Source of the DNA: an uncultured Oscillospiraceae bacterium
GTDB lineage: Bacteria; Bacillota; Clostridia; Oscillospirales; Oscillospiraceae
DNA: 64,000 nt
Assembly (NCBI GenBank): GCA_949494735.1
Contig: CATABD010000004.1
Location: 1 to 64,000 of the forward strand
Direction: 5' to 3'
Shown here: positions 8,891 through 17,599 of the stretch, in pieces
Layout: each line of letters opens with the position of its first letter
How positions within the stretch are numbered: the first letter of the stretch is position 1
The notes under the pieces: generated by a model
Seen by the model: only the letters and a program-made list of their open reading frames with translations
Told to the model about the DNA's origin: nothing
The model's database searches: none
Made by a program: the position numbers and the translations under genes

Positions 8891-9990
8891 GAACAAGAGT
8901 AGACGCGAAAGCGTTCATCCAGGCACTGGACAGGGTGAGCGGCCTGATCCGCAAATCGGCCATCCCCGTCCTGAACGCCGTGCTGGTTCGGTTCGAGGAG
9001 GACCGCTGTACCCTGACCTCCACCAACATAGAAGCCTACCTGTCCGCGGTGCTGCCCGCCCAGGGGGACGCCTTTGCCTTTTTGCTGGACCGCCCCCGCG
9101 AGACCGCCCGGGCCTTCCGGCAGTTTGAGGGCGAATTGGCCCTGGAGCAGACGGAAACAGGGGAAGGCGACCGGCGGCGGATCAAGCTGGTTCTGTCCTG
9201 CGGGCCCCGTTCCGCGGAGCTGCACCCGTTTCTGCCCGAGGATTTTCCCCGGTATCCGATCTGGGAAGCGAAGGACAGCTTCACCGCCAACGCCGCCCGG
9301 CTGTACGCCCGCGTGGAGCGGGTGAAATACGCTGTGGGGATTCCTCGTAAAGAGGAGGCCAGGGCCTGCGTGGTCAGCGTGCAGTTCAGCGGGAACCGCG
9401 TCTACGCTTTGGACGGCTGCCGCATGGCATGGGATACCGACCCGGAGCTGGATGTGCCCCGGCCCTTTATGGCAGCCCCAGACGCGCTGGAGCATTTGAA
9501 GCTGTTCGGGGATCAGGCGGTCTCCGTCCGGCTGGGGGAGCGGTACGCCGAGGTGGCCGATGGCGTGACGTCGCTGCTGTTCCGTCTGCCGGAGGGCGAG
9601 CTGTTCAAGCTGGACAGCGCCATCCCGGAGCGGTATCAGGTGGAAGCCCAGGTGTCCCCAGCGGAGTTCCTGGCCGAGCTGAAGTATCTGAAGCGATCCC
9701 TGCGGGGAAATCGCGCCCACATGGTGCGCTTCAGCGGCGGCAACCTGCTGGCCGAATCCGCGGGAGAGCGGTACGCCACTAAAATCTCGGCCACCGGGTG
9801 CGACGGCGTAGAATTTGGGTTCAACCTGGACTACATGGCGGACGCCCTGGAGCAGTTTGGCAAGGAACCATCTGTGAAAATGAAAGTAAGCGCCGGTTCC
9901 CTTGGCCCGATCATCTTTGAGGCCGATGGCCGGAACGACCACGCCATGGTGCTGCCTGTGCGGCTGAAAGAAGCCAGCAGGGCCGCGTAA
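8887..9990 (+). CDS. DNA polymerase III beta-subunit-like sliding clamp (element-encoded)
   Basis: 367 aa; FIQALDRVSGLIRKSAIPVLNAVLVRFEEDRCTLTSTNIEAYLSAVLP; ends GRNDHAMVLPVRL. Confidence 0.8.
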   Translation: MRTRVDAKAFIQALDRVSGLIRKSAIPVLNAVLVRFEEDRCTLTSTNIEAYLSAVLPAQGDAFAFLLDRPRETARAFRQFEGELALEQTETGEGDRRRIKLVLSCGPRSAELHPFLPEDFPRYPIWEAKDSFTANAARLYARVERVKYAVGIPRKEEARACVVSVQFSGNRVYALDGCRMAWDTDPELDVPRPFMAAPDALEHLKLFGDQAVSVRLGERYAEVADGVTSLLFRLPEGELFKLDSAIPERYQVEAQVSPAEFLAELKYLKRSLRGNRAHMVRFSGGNLLAESAGERYATKISATGCDGVEFGFNLDYMADALEQFGKEPSVKMKVSAGSLGPIIFEADGRNDHAMVLPVRLKEASRAA

Positions 9991-10003
9991 AAAGGAGAAA
10001 ACT

Positions 10004-10477
10004 ATGGATTTCAAAGAATTTAACAGGCTCTACCGCAAGGATACTATCTCGTTTTTGATCGCCCTGAACCTGTACCTGGGCTACGGAAGCACCGTACTCA
10101 GGGCGGGCTCCAGGGAGGATCTTTCCGGGGCGGCGGCCCTGGAGATCTCAAGCCTGTTCGCGGAAGAAAAGCGGGATCACATCATCGAAACGGCGCGGAA
10201 GCTGGCCGAGATGGAGCCCAACGATTTGATCCCGTACATCTCCCAGTGCGGCATCCGTGCCGGGGCCAGCAGCTCGGATGAGCCTGGCGTCTGCCCGGTG
10301 TGCGGCGGCAGGATCAGGTACGACCACCAAGGCTCCTCGGAGTGGAACTTCATCCTGACCTGGCAGTGCCTGGACTGTCAGGCCACCGGCGAGGAGAACC
10401 ACCACCTGGTGTTTGACGCCCACTATAACCTGCATGAGAAGAACGGGGATCCCATTCCCCGGAGATATCAGAAATAG
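10004..10477 (+). CDS. Hypothetical protein with zinc-ribbon-like motif
   Basis: CPVCGG...CLDC in a 157-aa ORF with RBS. Confidence 0.7.
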   Translation: MDFKEFNRLYRKDTISFLIALNLYLGYGSTVLRAGSREDLSGAAALEISSLFAEEKRDHIIETARKLAEMEPNDLIPYISQCGIRAGASSSDEPGVCPVCGGRIRYDHQGSSEWNFILTWQCLDCQATGEENHHLVFDAHYNLHEKNGDPIPRRYQK

Positions 10478-10491
10478 GAGGAGAGCGCACA

Positions 10492-11061
10492 ATGAAAACC
10501 GTTTATATCCCCACCGGGACAGAAGTTTCCCATATGAACCTAGCCACCGGGCATTTGGTGGTAGACGGCAGCCTGACCATCACCGGCACGCTCAAGGCCA
10601 AAACCATCGGAGGCCGGGGCTTCGTGGAGGCGGGCACTGTGTCCGCCGACGGCATCCAGGTGGATGATCTGAAGGCGGTCAGCGTCACCTGCCGGCGGCT
10701 GTACGCAAAGCGGGCGGAGGCGTCCCAGATCTTCGCGTCGGAGGGCATTGACGTGTCCTGTTTCCTGGGCGCGGACCGGGTAGTGACGCCCAAGCTGACC
10801 GTGGCTCTCAGCGACATCGACGAGGTGACGGTGGATGAGACTGTCCACCTGCCGCCGAAAAAGCGGAGCCTGCTCCGCTTCTGGCTGGCGTCCGCCTTGC
10901 GGTCGCTGTTGATCAGGCTCACCGCAGATGACGGGAGCCAGGTAATCGACGCGGAGTATAAGCCCGCAGATGAGCACAAAAATGTATACCAAATCGGAGC
11001 CCAGCGCAATGGGTCCGATTTGGAGAGGAGGAGTGGCGAGACAAATGAGCGTTCGGCGTAG
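10492..11061 (+). CDS. Bactofilin/polymer-forming-cytoskeletal-like protein
   Basis: Repetitive beta-helix pattern LVVDGSLTITGTLKAKTIGGRGFVEAGTVSADGIQVDDLKA; RBS ggaggag. Confidence 0.55.
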   Translation: MKTVYIPTGTEVSHMNLATGHLVVDGSLTITGTLKAKTIGGRGFVEAGTVSADGIQVDDLKAVSVTCRRLYAKRAEASQIFASEGIDVSCFLGADRVVTPKLTVALSDIDEVTVDETVHLPPKKRSLLRFWLASALRSLLIRLTADDGSQVIDAEYKPADEHKNVYQIGAQRNGSDLERRSGETNERSA

Positions 11062-11166
11062 CCGGAAGCAAAGGATGTGAAGCCTATGACAACGAGGCTG
11101 CGGGCGAACCAAGGGACAGGGAGCGGCCGCTTCCTGTCCTCCCATTACATCGAGGAGGTCAAGAAA

Positions 11167-11616
11167 ATGTCCCACAAATCACAGGAAAGGAATATGCGCA
11201 GGCTGGCCGGGCTGCTGGGCCAGGAGCTGAGCTATATCTGGGGCGGGAAAGAGAGCGGCCCCAACGGCGCGAAGAAGCAATTTTTGAATACGGGCCGGAC
11301 ATTCCTCCGGGCGCTGGGCAAAGACCTGGGCCTGCGGGACGCCGAGGCGCACTCTAATCCCGGCGGCATCGCCGTGCCTGGGGACTGCTCCCTGATCGGG
11401 ATGTGGCAGACCAACGGGCTGTATGTCCATCTGTCCCAGCCCTGCTGCGACCGGGAGCGGGTGCTGCTCTACCGCACCGTCCGCCACAGCAAAGACTACA
11501 CCGGCGGGCGGAATCTGTATCTCACCCGCCGGGATCTGGCGGAGATGAGCTATCCCGACCTGCTGTTCCTTCTGGCGTCGGTGCGGGAGGAGGGCGCCCA
11601 TGAGCGGGCAGCCTGA
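11167..11616 (+). CDS. Hypothetical element protein
   Basis: gaggagg RBS before ATG 11167; overlaps next gene start. Confidence 0.65.
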   Translation: MSHKSQERNMRRLAGLLGQELSYIWGGKESGPNGAKKQFLNTGRTFLRALGKDLGLRDAEAHSNPGGIAVPGDCSLIGMWQTNGLYVHLSQPCCDRERVLLYRTVRHSKDYTGGRNLYLTRRDLAEMSYPDLLFLLASVREEGAHERAA

Positions 11617-13015
11617 CGTATCTCAGGCCGGACAGCGCAGCTATGCCCTGGAGAGGCTGCGGGGGCTTCAAAGTGAAGTCCCCCAGCTCACCCAGGCCAT
11701 GGTGCTGTGCCGGGCCAGGGTGGAGCAGCACCGAAACACCGACCTTGCCGCCGCCCGGGACGAGTACAATGATTTGCAAAATGCCCGGAAGCGGCTCGCT
11801 GAGGCGTTGGGCGAGGTCCAGCTTTTGCTGATGGAGGTGGAGGAATACCATCTGGCCGCCAACGCGGGACAGCTGAAGGAGGGCCTGCTGGGCTTTGACC
11901 TGCTGAGCAATACCTACCGCCCGGTATACGACGCGCTGAACGGCTTTGCCGCCCGGCTTCCCGTGGACGGAACTACCAACGCCCAAGTGGTGGGGCGGCT
12001 GATGAACAACATTAAAATGGGCTATTACCCCACCGACCCGGACAACATCTCGCTGATTTTGAAGGGCGTCCAGTTCCCGGAGGGTGTCACCACCAACCTG
12101 CTGGACCCCTGCTGCGGCTGCGGAAAGGCTCTGCGGCAGATGGCCGACGGGAACAACTGCTACACCTACGGCGTGGAGCTGGACGGGGCCCGGGCCGATG
12201 AGGCACAGACCCGGCTCCATCGGGTGGGCTTCGGCAGCTTCTTTTTCAGCCAGGTCAGCGCCAACGCCTTTCATCTGCTGTTTCTCAACCCGCCCTACCT
12301 GTCCGTCCTCAATGAGAGCGGCGGCCGGGCGCGGCACGAGAAGCGGTTCCTCATCGAAAGTCTGGGCACGCTTGCCCTGGGCGGGCTGCTGGTGTATGTG
12401 ATCCCCTATTACCGGCTCACGCCGGATATTTGCCGGGTACTGACGGACAATTTTGAAAACCTGAGCCTGTGGCGGTTTACCGATGCCGAGTTCAAAAAGT
12501 TCAAGCAGGCGGCCATCCTGGGCACTCGAAAAAAACGGGATGTTGTTCCCCAGGATACCCAATGGCTGGAGTGGTTTTCCACCCATCCCGGTTCCATTCC
12601 CTGCCTCACGGAATTGCCCGAGGGGCGCTACGCGCTCCCAGCCAAACCGCTGGAGGTAAAGACCTTCCGGGGTGAGAAGTTCAACAAGAAGGAGCTGGAG
12701 CGGCAGCTGGGCCGTTCGGACAGCTTTCAGCGGATGATGGCCCGCAGCGAGCTGGACAGCGGGGTGAAGCGCCCGCCGCTGCCCCTGTCCATCAGCCAGA
12801 TCGGTCTGATCGGCGGCTCGGGGTTGATTAACGGCCTGATCGAGTGTGACACGCCCCACGTCATCAAGGGACGGATTGTGAAGGTGACCCGGAACGAGAC
12901 GGAGGAGCAGTTTGACGCCAAGGGGCGGCACACTGGCGCTGAGCTCCACGAGACCATTACCAACAAAATGATATTCAACATCTTGACGCCCAACGGCTTC
13001 AAGGCGCTGACGTAG
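11600..13015 (+). CDS. DUF6094-like / N6-adenine methyltransferase-fold protein
   Basis: LLDPCCGCGKALRQMA (motif I-like) and LFLNPPYLSVL (NPPY motif). Confidence 0.75.
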   Translation: MSGQPDVSQAGQRSYALERLRGLQSEVPQLTQAMVLCRARVEQHRNTDLAAARDEYNDLQNARKRLAEALGEVQLLLMEVEEYHLAANAGQLKEGLLGFDLLSNTYRPVYDALNGFAARLPVDGTTNAQVVGRLMNNIKMGYYPTDPDNISLILKGVQFPEGVTTNLLDPCCGCGKALRQMADGNNCYTYGVELDGARADEAQTRLHRVGFGSFFFSQVSANAFHLLFLNPPYLSVLNESGGRARHEKRFLIESLGTLALGGLLVYVIPYYRLTPDICRVLTDNFENLSLWRFTDAEFKKFKQAAILGTRKKRDVVPQDTQWLEWFSTHPGSIPCLTELPEGRYALPAKPLEVKTFRGEKFNKKELERQLGRSDSFQRMMARSELDSGVKRPPLPLSISQIGLIGGSGLINGLIECDTPHVIKGRIVKVTRNETEEQFDAKGRHTGAELHETITNKMIFNILTPNGFKALT

Positions 13016-13027
13016 AGGAGAATTTTT

Positions 13028-13312
13028 ATGAGTGTTATTACTGTGAATCCCCGGTTCAACCCGGGCAGGCTGATGATTACCCGCAACGCGAAGAATGCGC
13101 TCCCCCGCAGAGAGGTGGACGCCGCCATCAACCGTCACCTGAGCGGGGACTGGGGCGATGTGTGCCAGTCCGATTGGCAGCGCAACGAGCAGGCGCTGCG
13201 CGATGGCGACAGGCTGTTGTCTGTCTACCAGACCCAGGCCGGCGAGAAGTTCTGGATCATCACGGAATCGGACCGTTCCACCACCACCGTCCTGCTCCCC
13301 AGCGACTGTTGA
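13028..13312 (+). CDS. Small conserved plasmid-type hypothetical protein
   Basis: 94-aa ORF in operon with RBS gaggag. Confidence 0.6.
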   Translation: MSVITVNPRFNPGRLMITRNAKNALPRREVDAAINRHLSGDWGDVCQSDWQRNEQALRDGDRLLSVYQTQAGEKFWIITESDRSTTTVLLPSDC

Positions 13313-13324
13313 GGGGGTGGGCGC

Positions 13325-13624
13325 GTGAGTATGAAGCTGAACCTGAAACTGCTGTCCACCCGGTTTTCCCAGGCGAAGGAGCAGCTGTATGTGCCGGATG
13401 ACGGCGTCAACCCCTATCTGCTGGAGCATATTCTGCGCCCCAATCTAGAGGGGGAGTTTCTCCGCCTGGGGGACATCGACTTTGACGCTTTTGAAGCGGA
13501 CGACGTGCCCGCGCTGGAGGAGTATTACGACAGGCTGTATAAAACGTCGCAGAATCTCGCCCAGTTCGCGCAGACTGTGGCCCGGGTTCCGCCCGCCCCC
13601 AAGGCGGCGCGCGTGTTTTGCTGA
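13325..13624 (+). CDS. Hypothetical protein
   Basis: 99-aa ORF, GTG start, tightly packed in operon. Confidence 0.55.
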   Translation: MSMKLNLKLLSTRFSQAKEQLYVPDDGVNPYLLEHILRPNLEGEFLRLGDIDFDAFEADDVPALEEYYDRLYKTSQNLAQFAQTVARVPPAPKAARVFC

Positions 13625-13633
13625 GGTGCCGCC

Positions 13634-14203
13634 ATGGAGGATCTGAGTTCTTACTTTTTCCATATGCTGTACCTGGCGAAAACGGTTCATGACAATCCAA
13701 GATTGAAAAAAGGGTGGCCGTCGTTTAACAGCATTCCCCTGGATGAAGACGCGTTTTATGAGCTGTCCATGGAATTGGCTGTGTCGATCTTTGAAGATAC
13801 CAGCAGCTACTATAACGAGGAATCGGGTATAGAGACCTGGGTGCTGTCCGATCCCATGGTAGACCGCTTCTGTGAGCTGTGCGCACGGCTTGAAACGGAA
13901 AAAGGGCTGGAGGAGGGGATCAACCCCTACCGCCGAAACGCCGAGCAGGTGATCCACGAGGGTTTCCGTCTGAACAGCTACAGCTATGACTACGGCTGGC
14001 GGCTGTCCGCCGGTGATCGGGGACGCTGGTGTGTCCTGTTTTTCTCGAACGAGGAGTTTTATGGGCTGGAGGAACTGCCCATGGCATTTATGGAAATCCT
14101 GGACGGGTTTCAAGAGCTGAACCGGCAGCTGGAAGCGGTGCTGGGTCTGAACAAGATCGTCCCCATCTACTCGATGCCAAACGAATGGAAGGAGGCTGCG
14201 TGA
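13634..14203 (+). CDS. Hypothetical protein
   Basis: 189-aa ORF; end overlaps next start. Confidence 0.65.
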   Translation: MEDLSSYFFHMLYLAKTVHDNPRLKKGWPSFNSIPLDEDAFYELSMELAVSIFEDTSSYYNEESGIETWVLSDPMVDRFCELCARLETEKGLEEGINPYRRNAEQVIHEGFRLNSYSYDYGWRLSAGDRGRWCVLFFSNEEFYGLEELPMAFMEILDGFQELNRQLEAVLGLNKIVPIYSMPNEWKEAA

Positions 14204-14880
14204 TGCGGCCAGAATTTGATATGACCATCCACATCAGCACCGAGCGCGGCGAGGTGGTGGTGGAGCAGCAAAAAGCGGGCGGCGTCACCACCCATAAAAA
14301 CATCACGCCCCAGGCCCTGTGCGACTGCTTCCTCACCAGCCGTTATGATGATGAACGCCGCCCTACCGGGCTGCTGCCCGAGGGCTGCATCGCGGTGGTG
14401 ATGGAGAAGAAGTACGTCACCTATTTCATGCGCTATCCGGAGCTGTACGCGGACATCACCTACTATGACACCGAGTACCGGGATTTCCCGCTGCCCCGGC
14501 TAGTGTTCGGCTTCCAGTATATGCCCCAGGAGGGCAAGGTGGCCGGATGCCGGGTCTGCGTGGCGAAGGATGAGCGGCGGCTGACGCCGGACACGCCCAC
14601 TTACCGTTACCCATTTTCCAACGTGCATGGGAACAACAGCATCTGCACTGGGAACAACGCCCTGCCCATCTACAGGGACCCCGCCCGGCTGCACACGCTG
14701 ATGGGCTATCTCCTGCGTCTGCCCAACAACAACGACCTCTATTCCAGGGACAACAACCGGCTCCATGCCGAGTACCGCGACCTCTTAGAGCAGATGAAGG
14801 GGAAAACGCCGTCCCACTATTACACCGATGTGCTGGTGCCGGACGGCGGAACACTGAGAGACTTTTTGGACGCGAGGTGA
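14203..14880 (+). CDS. Prokaryotic E2-like (Prok-E2_D / PRTRC protein B-like) protein
   Basis: YRYPFSNVHGNNSICTGNNALP resembles the catalytic-Cys region of PRTRC protein B; overlapped start (tgATG). Confidence 0.6.
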   Translation: MRPEFDMTIHISTERGEVVVEQQKAGGVTTHKNITPQALCDCFLTSRYDDERRPTGLLPEGCIAVVMEKKYVTYFMRYPELYADITYYDTEYRDFPLPRLVFGFQYMPQEGKVAGCRVCVAKDERRLTPDTPTYRYPFSNVHGNNSICTGNNALPIYRDPARLHTLMGYLLRLPNNNDLYSRDNNRLHAEYRDLLEQMKGKTPSHYYTDVLVPDGGTLRDFLDAR

Positions 14881-15758
14881 ACACAGTGAAAGAAAAAGAC
14901 CCGAGACAGATCCAGGCGGAGCTGGCCATGCCCTTCGCGCCGGAGGATTTAGAATGGCGGCTGCAAAAGGTGATCGAGGCAAGGGAACTGGGCATTGCCG
15001 TCCCCTACGTTACCAACCGGGCCATCATGGGCCGGCTGGATGACGTGGTGGGGGCGGAGAACTGGTACAACGAGTTCAAGCCCTGGCACGGCGCCGGCGG
15101 AAAAGAAGCCCAGTTGTGCGGCATCTCCATCCGTTATGGAGAGGGCTTCATCACCAAATGGGACGGCGCTGAGAATTCGGACATCGAGCCTGTGAAGGGC
15201 GGTCTGTCCGACAGCATGAAGCGAGCCGCCGTCCAGTGGGGCATCGGCCGGGTGCTGTATAACATGGATGTGGTCTTTGTGGACGTGGAAAAGCGGGGCA
15301 AGACCTGGTACATGAAAAAGGACCAGCAGGAGCGTTTGGACTACGCCTATCTCAAGATGTTGGGCAAGCTGAACCTCACTCCGGCCCCGGCCGGCGGTCT
15401 GCGGCCCCAGGCGGAGACGGAGGGCGGCGGCGAAGGCCCGGCGGGACAGGCCAAGCCGGCTGAAACATCCGGCGGTAAGACCGAAGGGATGCCTGCGGGC
15501 GGAAGCAAACCGGAGGGCATCACCTACATTATCCGCCATGCCCGGATCAACAAGGGCATGAATTCCAGCAGCACCCAGCTGAAGCTGGAGTCCTCCCAGG
15601 GGGACAAGCTGGAAGCCTTTGTGCGCGGAGAGCATCCCGAGCTGGCCGTGGGCGTTGTTTTAGCCAACGCAAAGCTGGAAAAGCGGCAGAAGGATACCGT
15701 GGTCTACTATATGCTGGAGGAGTTCAAAATCGCGGAGACACAGCCCCAGGCGGCGTAG
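14877..15758 (+). CDS. Rad52/22-like single-strand annealing protein
   Basis: VTNRAIMGRLDDVVGAENWYNEFKPW...CGISIRYGEGFITKWDGAE...GGLSDSMKRAAVQWGIGRVLYNM. Confidence 0.88.
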   Translation: MNTVKEKDPRQIQAELAMPFAPEDLEWRLQKVIEARELGIAVPYVTNRAIMGRLDDVVGAENWYNEFKPWHGAGGKEAQLCGISIRYGEGFITKWDGAENSDIEPVKGGLSDSMKRAAVQWGIGRVLYNMDVVFVDVEKRGKTWYMKKDQQERLDYAYLKMLGKLNLTPAPAGGLRPQAETEGGGEGPAGQAKPAETSGGKTEGMPAGGSKPEGITYIIRHARINKGMNSSSTQLKLESSQGDKLEAFVRGEHPELAVGVVLANAKLEKRQKDTVVYYMLEEFKIAETQPQAA

Positions 15759-15771
15759 AGAGGAGCGGAAC

Positions 15772-17580
15772 ATGGAGAAAATCCAAAGCTTTCAGATCAC
15801 CGACATGACCATCGCCGGGTTCAAATCCTATGTGGAGCCTACGAACCTGGTGTTCGGCAATCCTACAGTCATCACCGGCGGCAACGGACGGGGCAAAACC
15901 AGCATCGCAGACGCCATCGCCTTCGTAGTCACCGGCCTCCCCTTTTTCGGGGAGCGGGGCATCGACCGGCTGCACAACGAGGTTCAGCCCGATGTGTCCA
16001 TCACCATGAGCTTTGTGGATGAAACGGGCACGGCCCATGTGCTCACCCGCACCCGGCACAAAAACCGCATGACCATCCTCTATGACAGCTGCGAGATCCG
16101 CCAGATGGATCTCACCGAACTGTTTGGAGAGAAGGACGTATTCCTGTCCATCTTTAACCCTCTCTACTTCATCGAGGAGCTGGGGGAGGATGGCAAAAAC
16201 CTGCTGGAGCGGCACCTGCCCCTGATTTCCCATGAGGCGGTGCTGGCCCAGCTCTCCGACGCCACCCGGGCGGCCCTGGAGCATGAGCAGCTTCTCTCGC
16301 CGGACACCTACCTGAAGAAAAAGCGGGCGGACATCCGGGAGCTGGAGGAGACCATCATCTACCTCCAGGGTCAGAAGGATCTGGCGGACAGCCAGGCCCA
16401 GGACTGGAGCAGGACTGTAGAGGGCCTGTCCGCCCGCCGCGACACCCTTATCAGGACGGTGGAATCCCTGGAGGCCAAGCGGTTCGGCGGCTTGGACGCC
16501 AAGGCCATGGAGCAGCGGCTGGTGGAGCTCAGCGCCCGCTACGACGAAGCGGCCCGGGACGGCTCGCCCCTGGACGCGGAAATTTTGGAAGTAGAGCGGA
16601 AGCTGGCCGCCCGGAGGGCGGAGCAATACCAGTCCCCCTACACCCAGGCCGTGGCCGAGGCCAACGCCCGGCTGGCGGAGCTGGCCGAGCGGTTCAACCG
16701 GGACAAGCAGGCGTTCCACGCCTGTGTCCCCGGCGCGCCCTGCCCCACCTGCCGCCGCCTCATTACTGAGGAGGCCCTGCCGGAAATCCGGGCCGCTCTG
16801 GAACAGTCCTCAAAGGCGGCCATCGCCGCCGGACAGGAGCAGCGGGCCCAGCTCAATGAGCTGACGGAGAACGACGCCAAGGCCAGGGCGGTCTTTGAGC
16901 AGTTCCAGGCCGATGATGTAGCCAAGCTGGAAGGGCAGCTGGCCGGCCTTCGGGCCCAAAAGACGGAGGACAGCCCCGCGGACGATCTGCGCTCCCAGAT
17001 CCAGCAGCTTACTTCTGATTTGGAGTACGGAAATCTCTCTGAGGCGGAGTACGCTCAGTTGAAGGAGTGCCGGGAGGAACTACGGGAGTGCGTCGCCGAT
17101 TTGAAGGCGGCCCAGGCCGCGGCGGAGCAGAGGCCGGAGGACTTTGACGGAAAGATCAAAGCCGCCCAGGACAAGATCACGGCGCTGAAAAAGCTGATCG
17201 CCGACGTTGCCATCTATGTGAGCGAACGGGCAAAGCTGACCTTCTCGGCGCTGAAAATGAACCGAGTGGAGATCTCCCTCTACGACGTGGTAAAGTCCAC
17301 CGGGGAGCGGAAAGACGTGTTCAAGTTTACCTACGGCGGGCGGCGCTATGACCGGCTTTCCCTGTCCGAGAAGATCCGGGCGGGGATGGAGGTGTCCGAA
17401 CTGATGAAACGGCTCACTGGGCGCAATTACCCGGTGTTCGTGGACAACATGGAGTCGGTGGACGACCTCAACAACGTGCGGCCCACCGGGCAGGTCATCA
17501 TGGCCAAGTGCGTCAGCGGCGCGCCCCTGGCGGTGCGGCCTGTGCGGCCTATTGACGTGGCCCAGCGGCAGGCGGCGTAG
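15772..17580 (+). CDS. Rad50/SMC-like AAA ATPase
   Basis: Walker A GGNGRGKTSIADAI; coiled coil; CPTC zinc-hook-like motif; C-terminal VFVDNMES. Confidence 0.85.
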   Translation: MEKIQSFQITDMTIAGFKSYVEPTNLVFGNPTVITGGNGRGKTSIADAIAFVVTGLPFFGERGIDRLHNEVQPDVSITMSFVDETGTAHVLTRTRHKNRMTILYDSCEIRQMDLTELFGEKDVFLSIFNPLYFIEELGEDGKNLLERHLPLISHEAVLAQLSDATRAALEHEQLLSPDTYLKKKRADIRELEETIIYLQGQKDLADSQAQDWSRTVEGLSARRDTLIRTVESLEAKRFGGLDAKAMEQRLVELSARYDEAARDGSPLDAEILEVERKLAARRAEQYQSPYTQAVAEANARLAELAERFNRDKQAFHACVPGAPCPTCRRLITEEALPEIRAALEQSSKAAIAAGQEQRAQLNELTENDAKARAVFEQFQADDVAKLEGQLAGLRAQKTEDSPADDLRSQIQQLTSDLEYGNLSEAEYAQLKECREELRECVADLKAAQAAAEQRPEDFDGKIKAAQDKITALKKLIADVAIYVSERAKLTFSALKMNRVEISLYDVVKSTGERKDVFKFTYGGRRYDRLSLSEKIRAGMEVSELMKRLTGRNYPVFVDNMESVDDLNNVRPTGQVIMAKCVSGAPLAVRPVRPIDVAQRQAA

Positions 17581-17599
17581 GGGGTGAGTCCGTCTGGCC

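Noticed and set aside
11522-13429. 635-aa minus-strand ORF opposite the NPPY methyltransferase-like gene
   Set aside because: Shadow ORF; the sense frame has motif I and NPPY and operon-style start/stop overlaps
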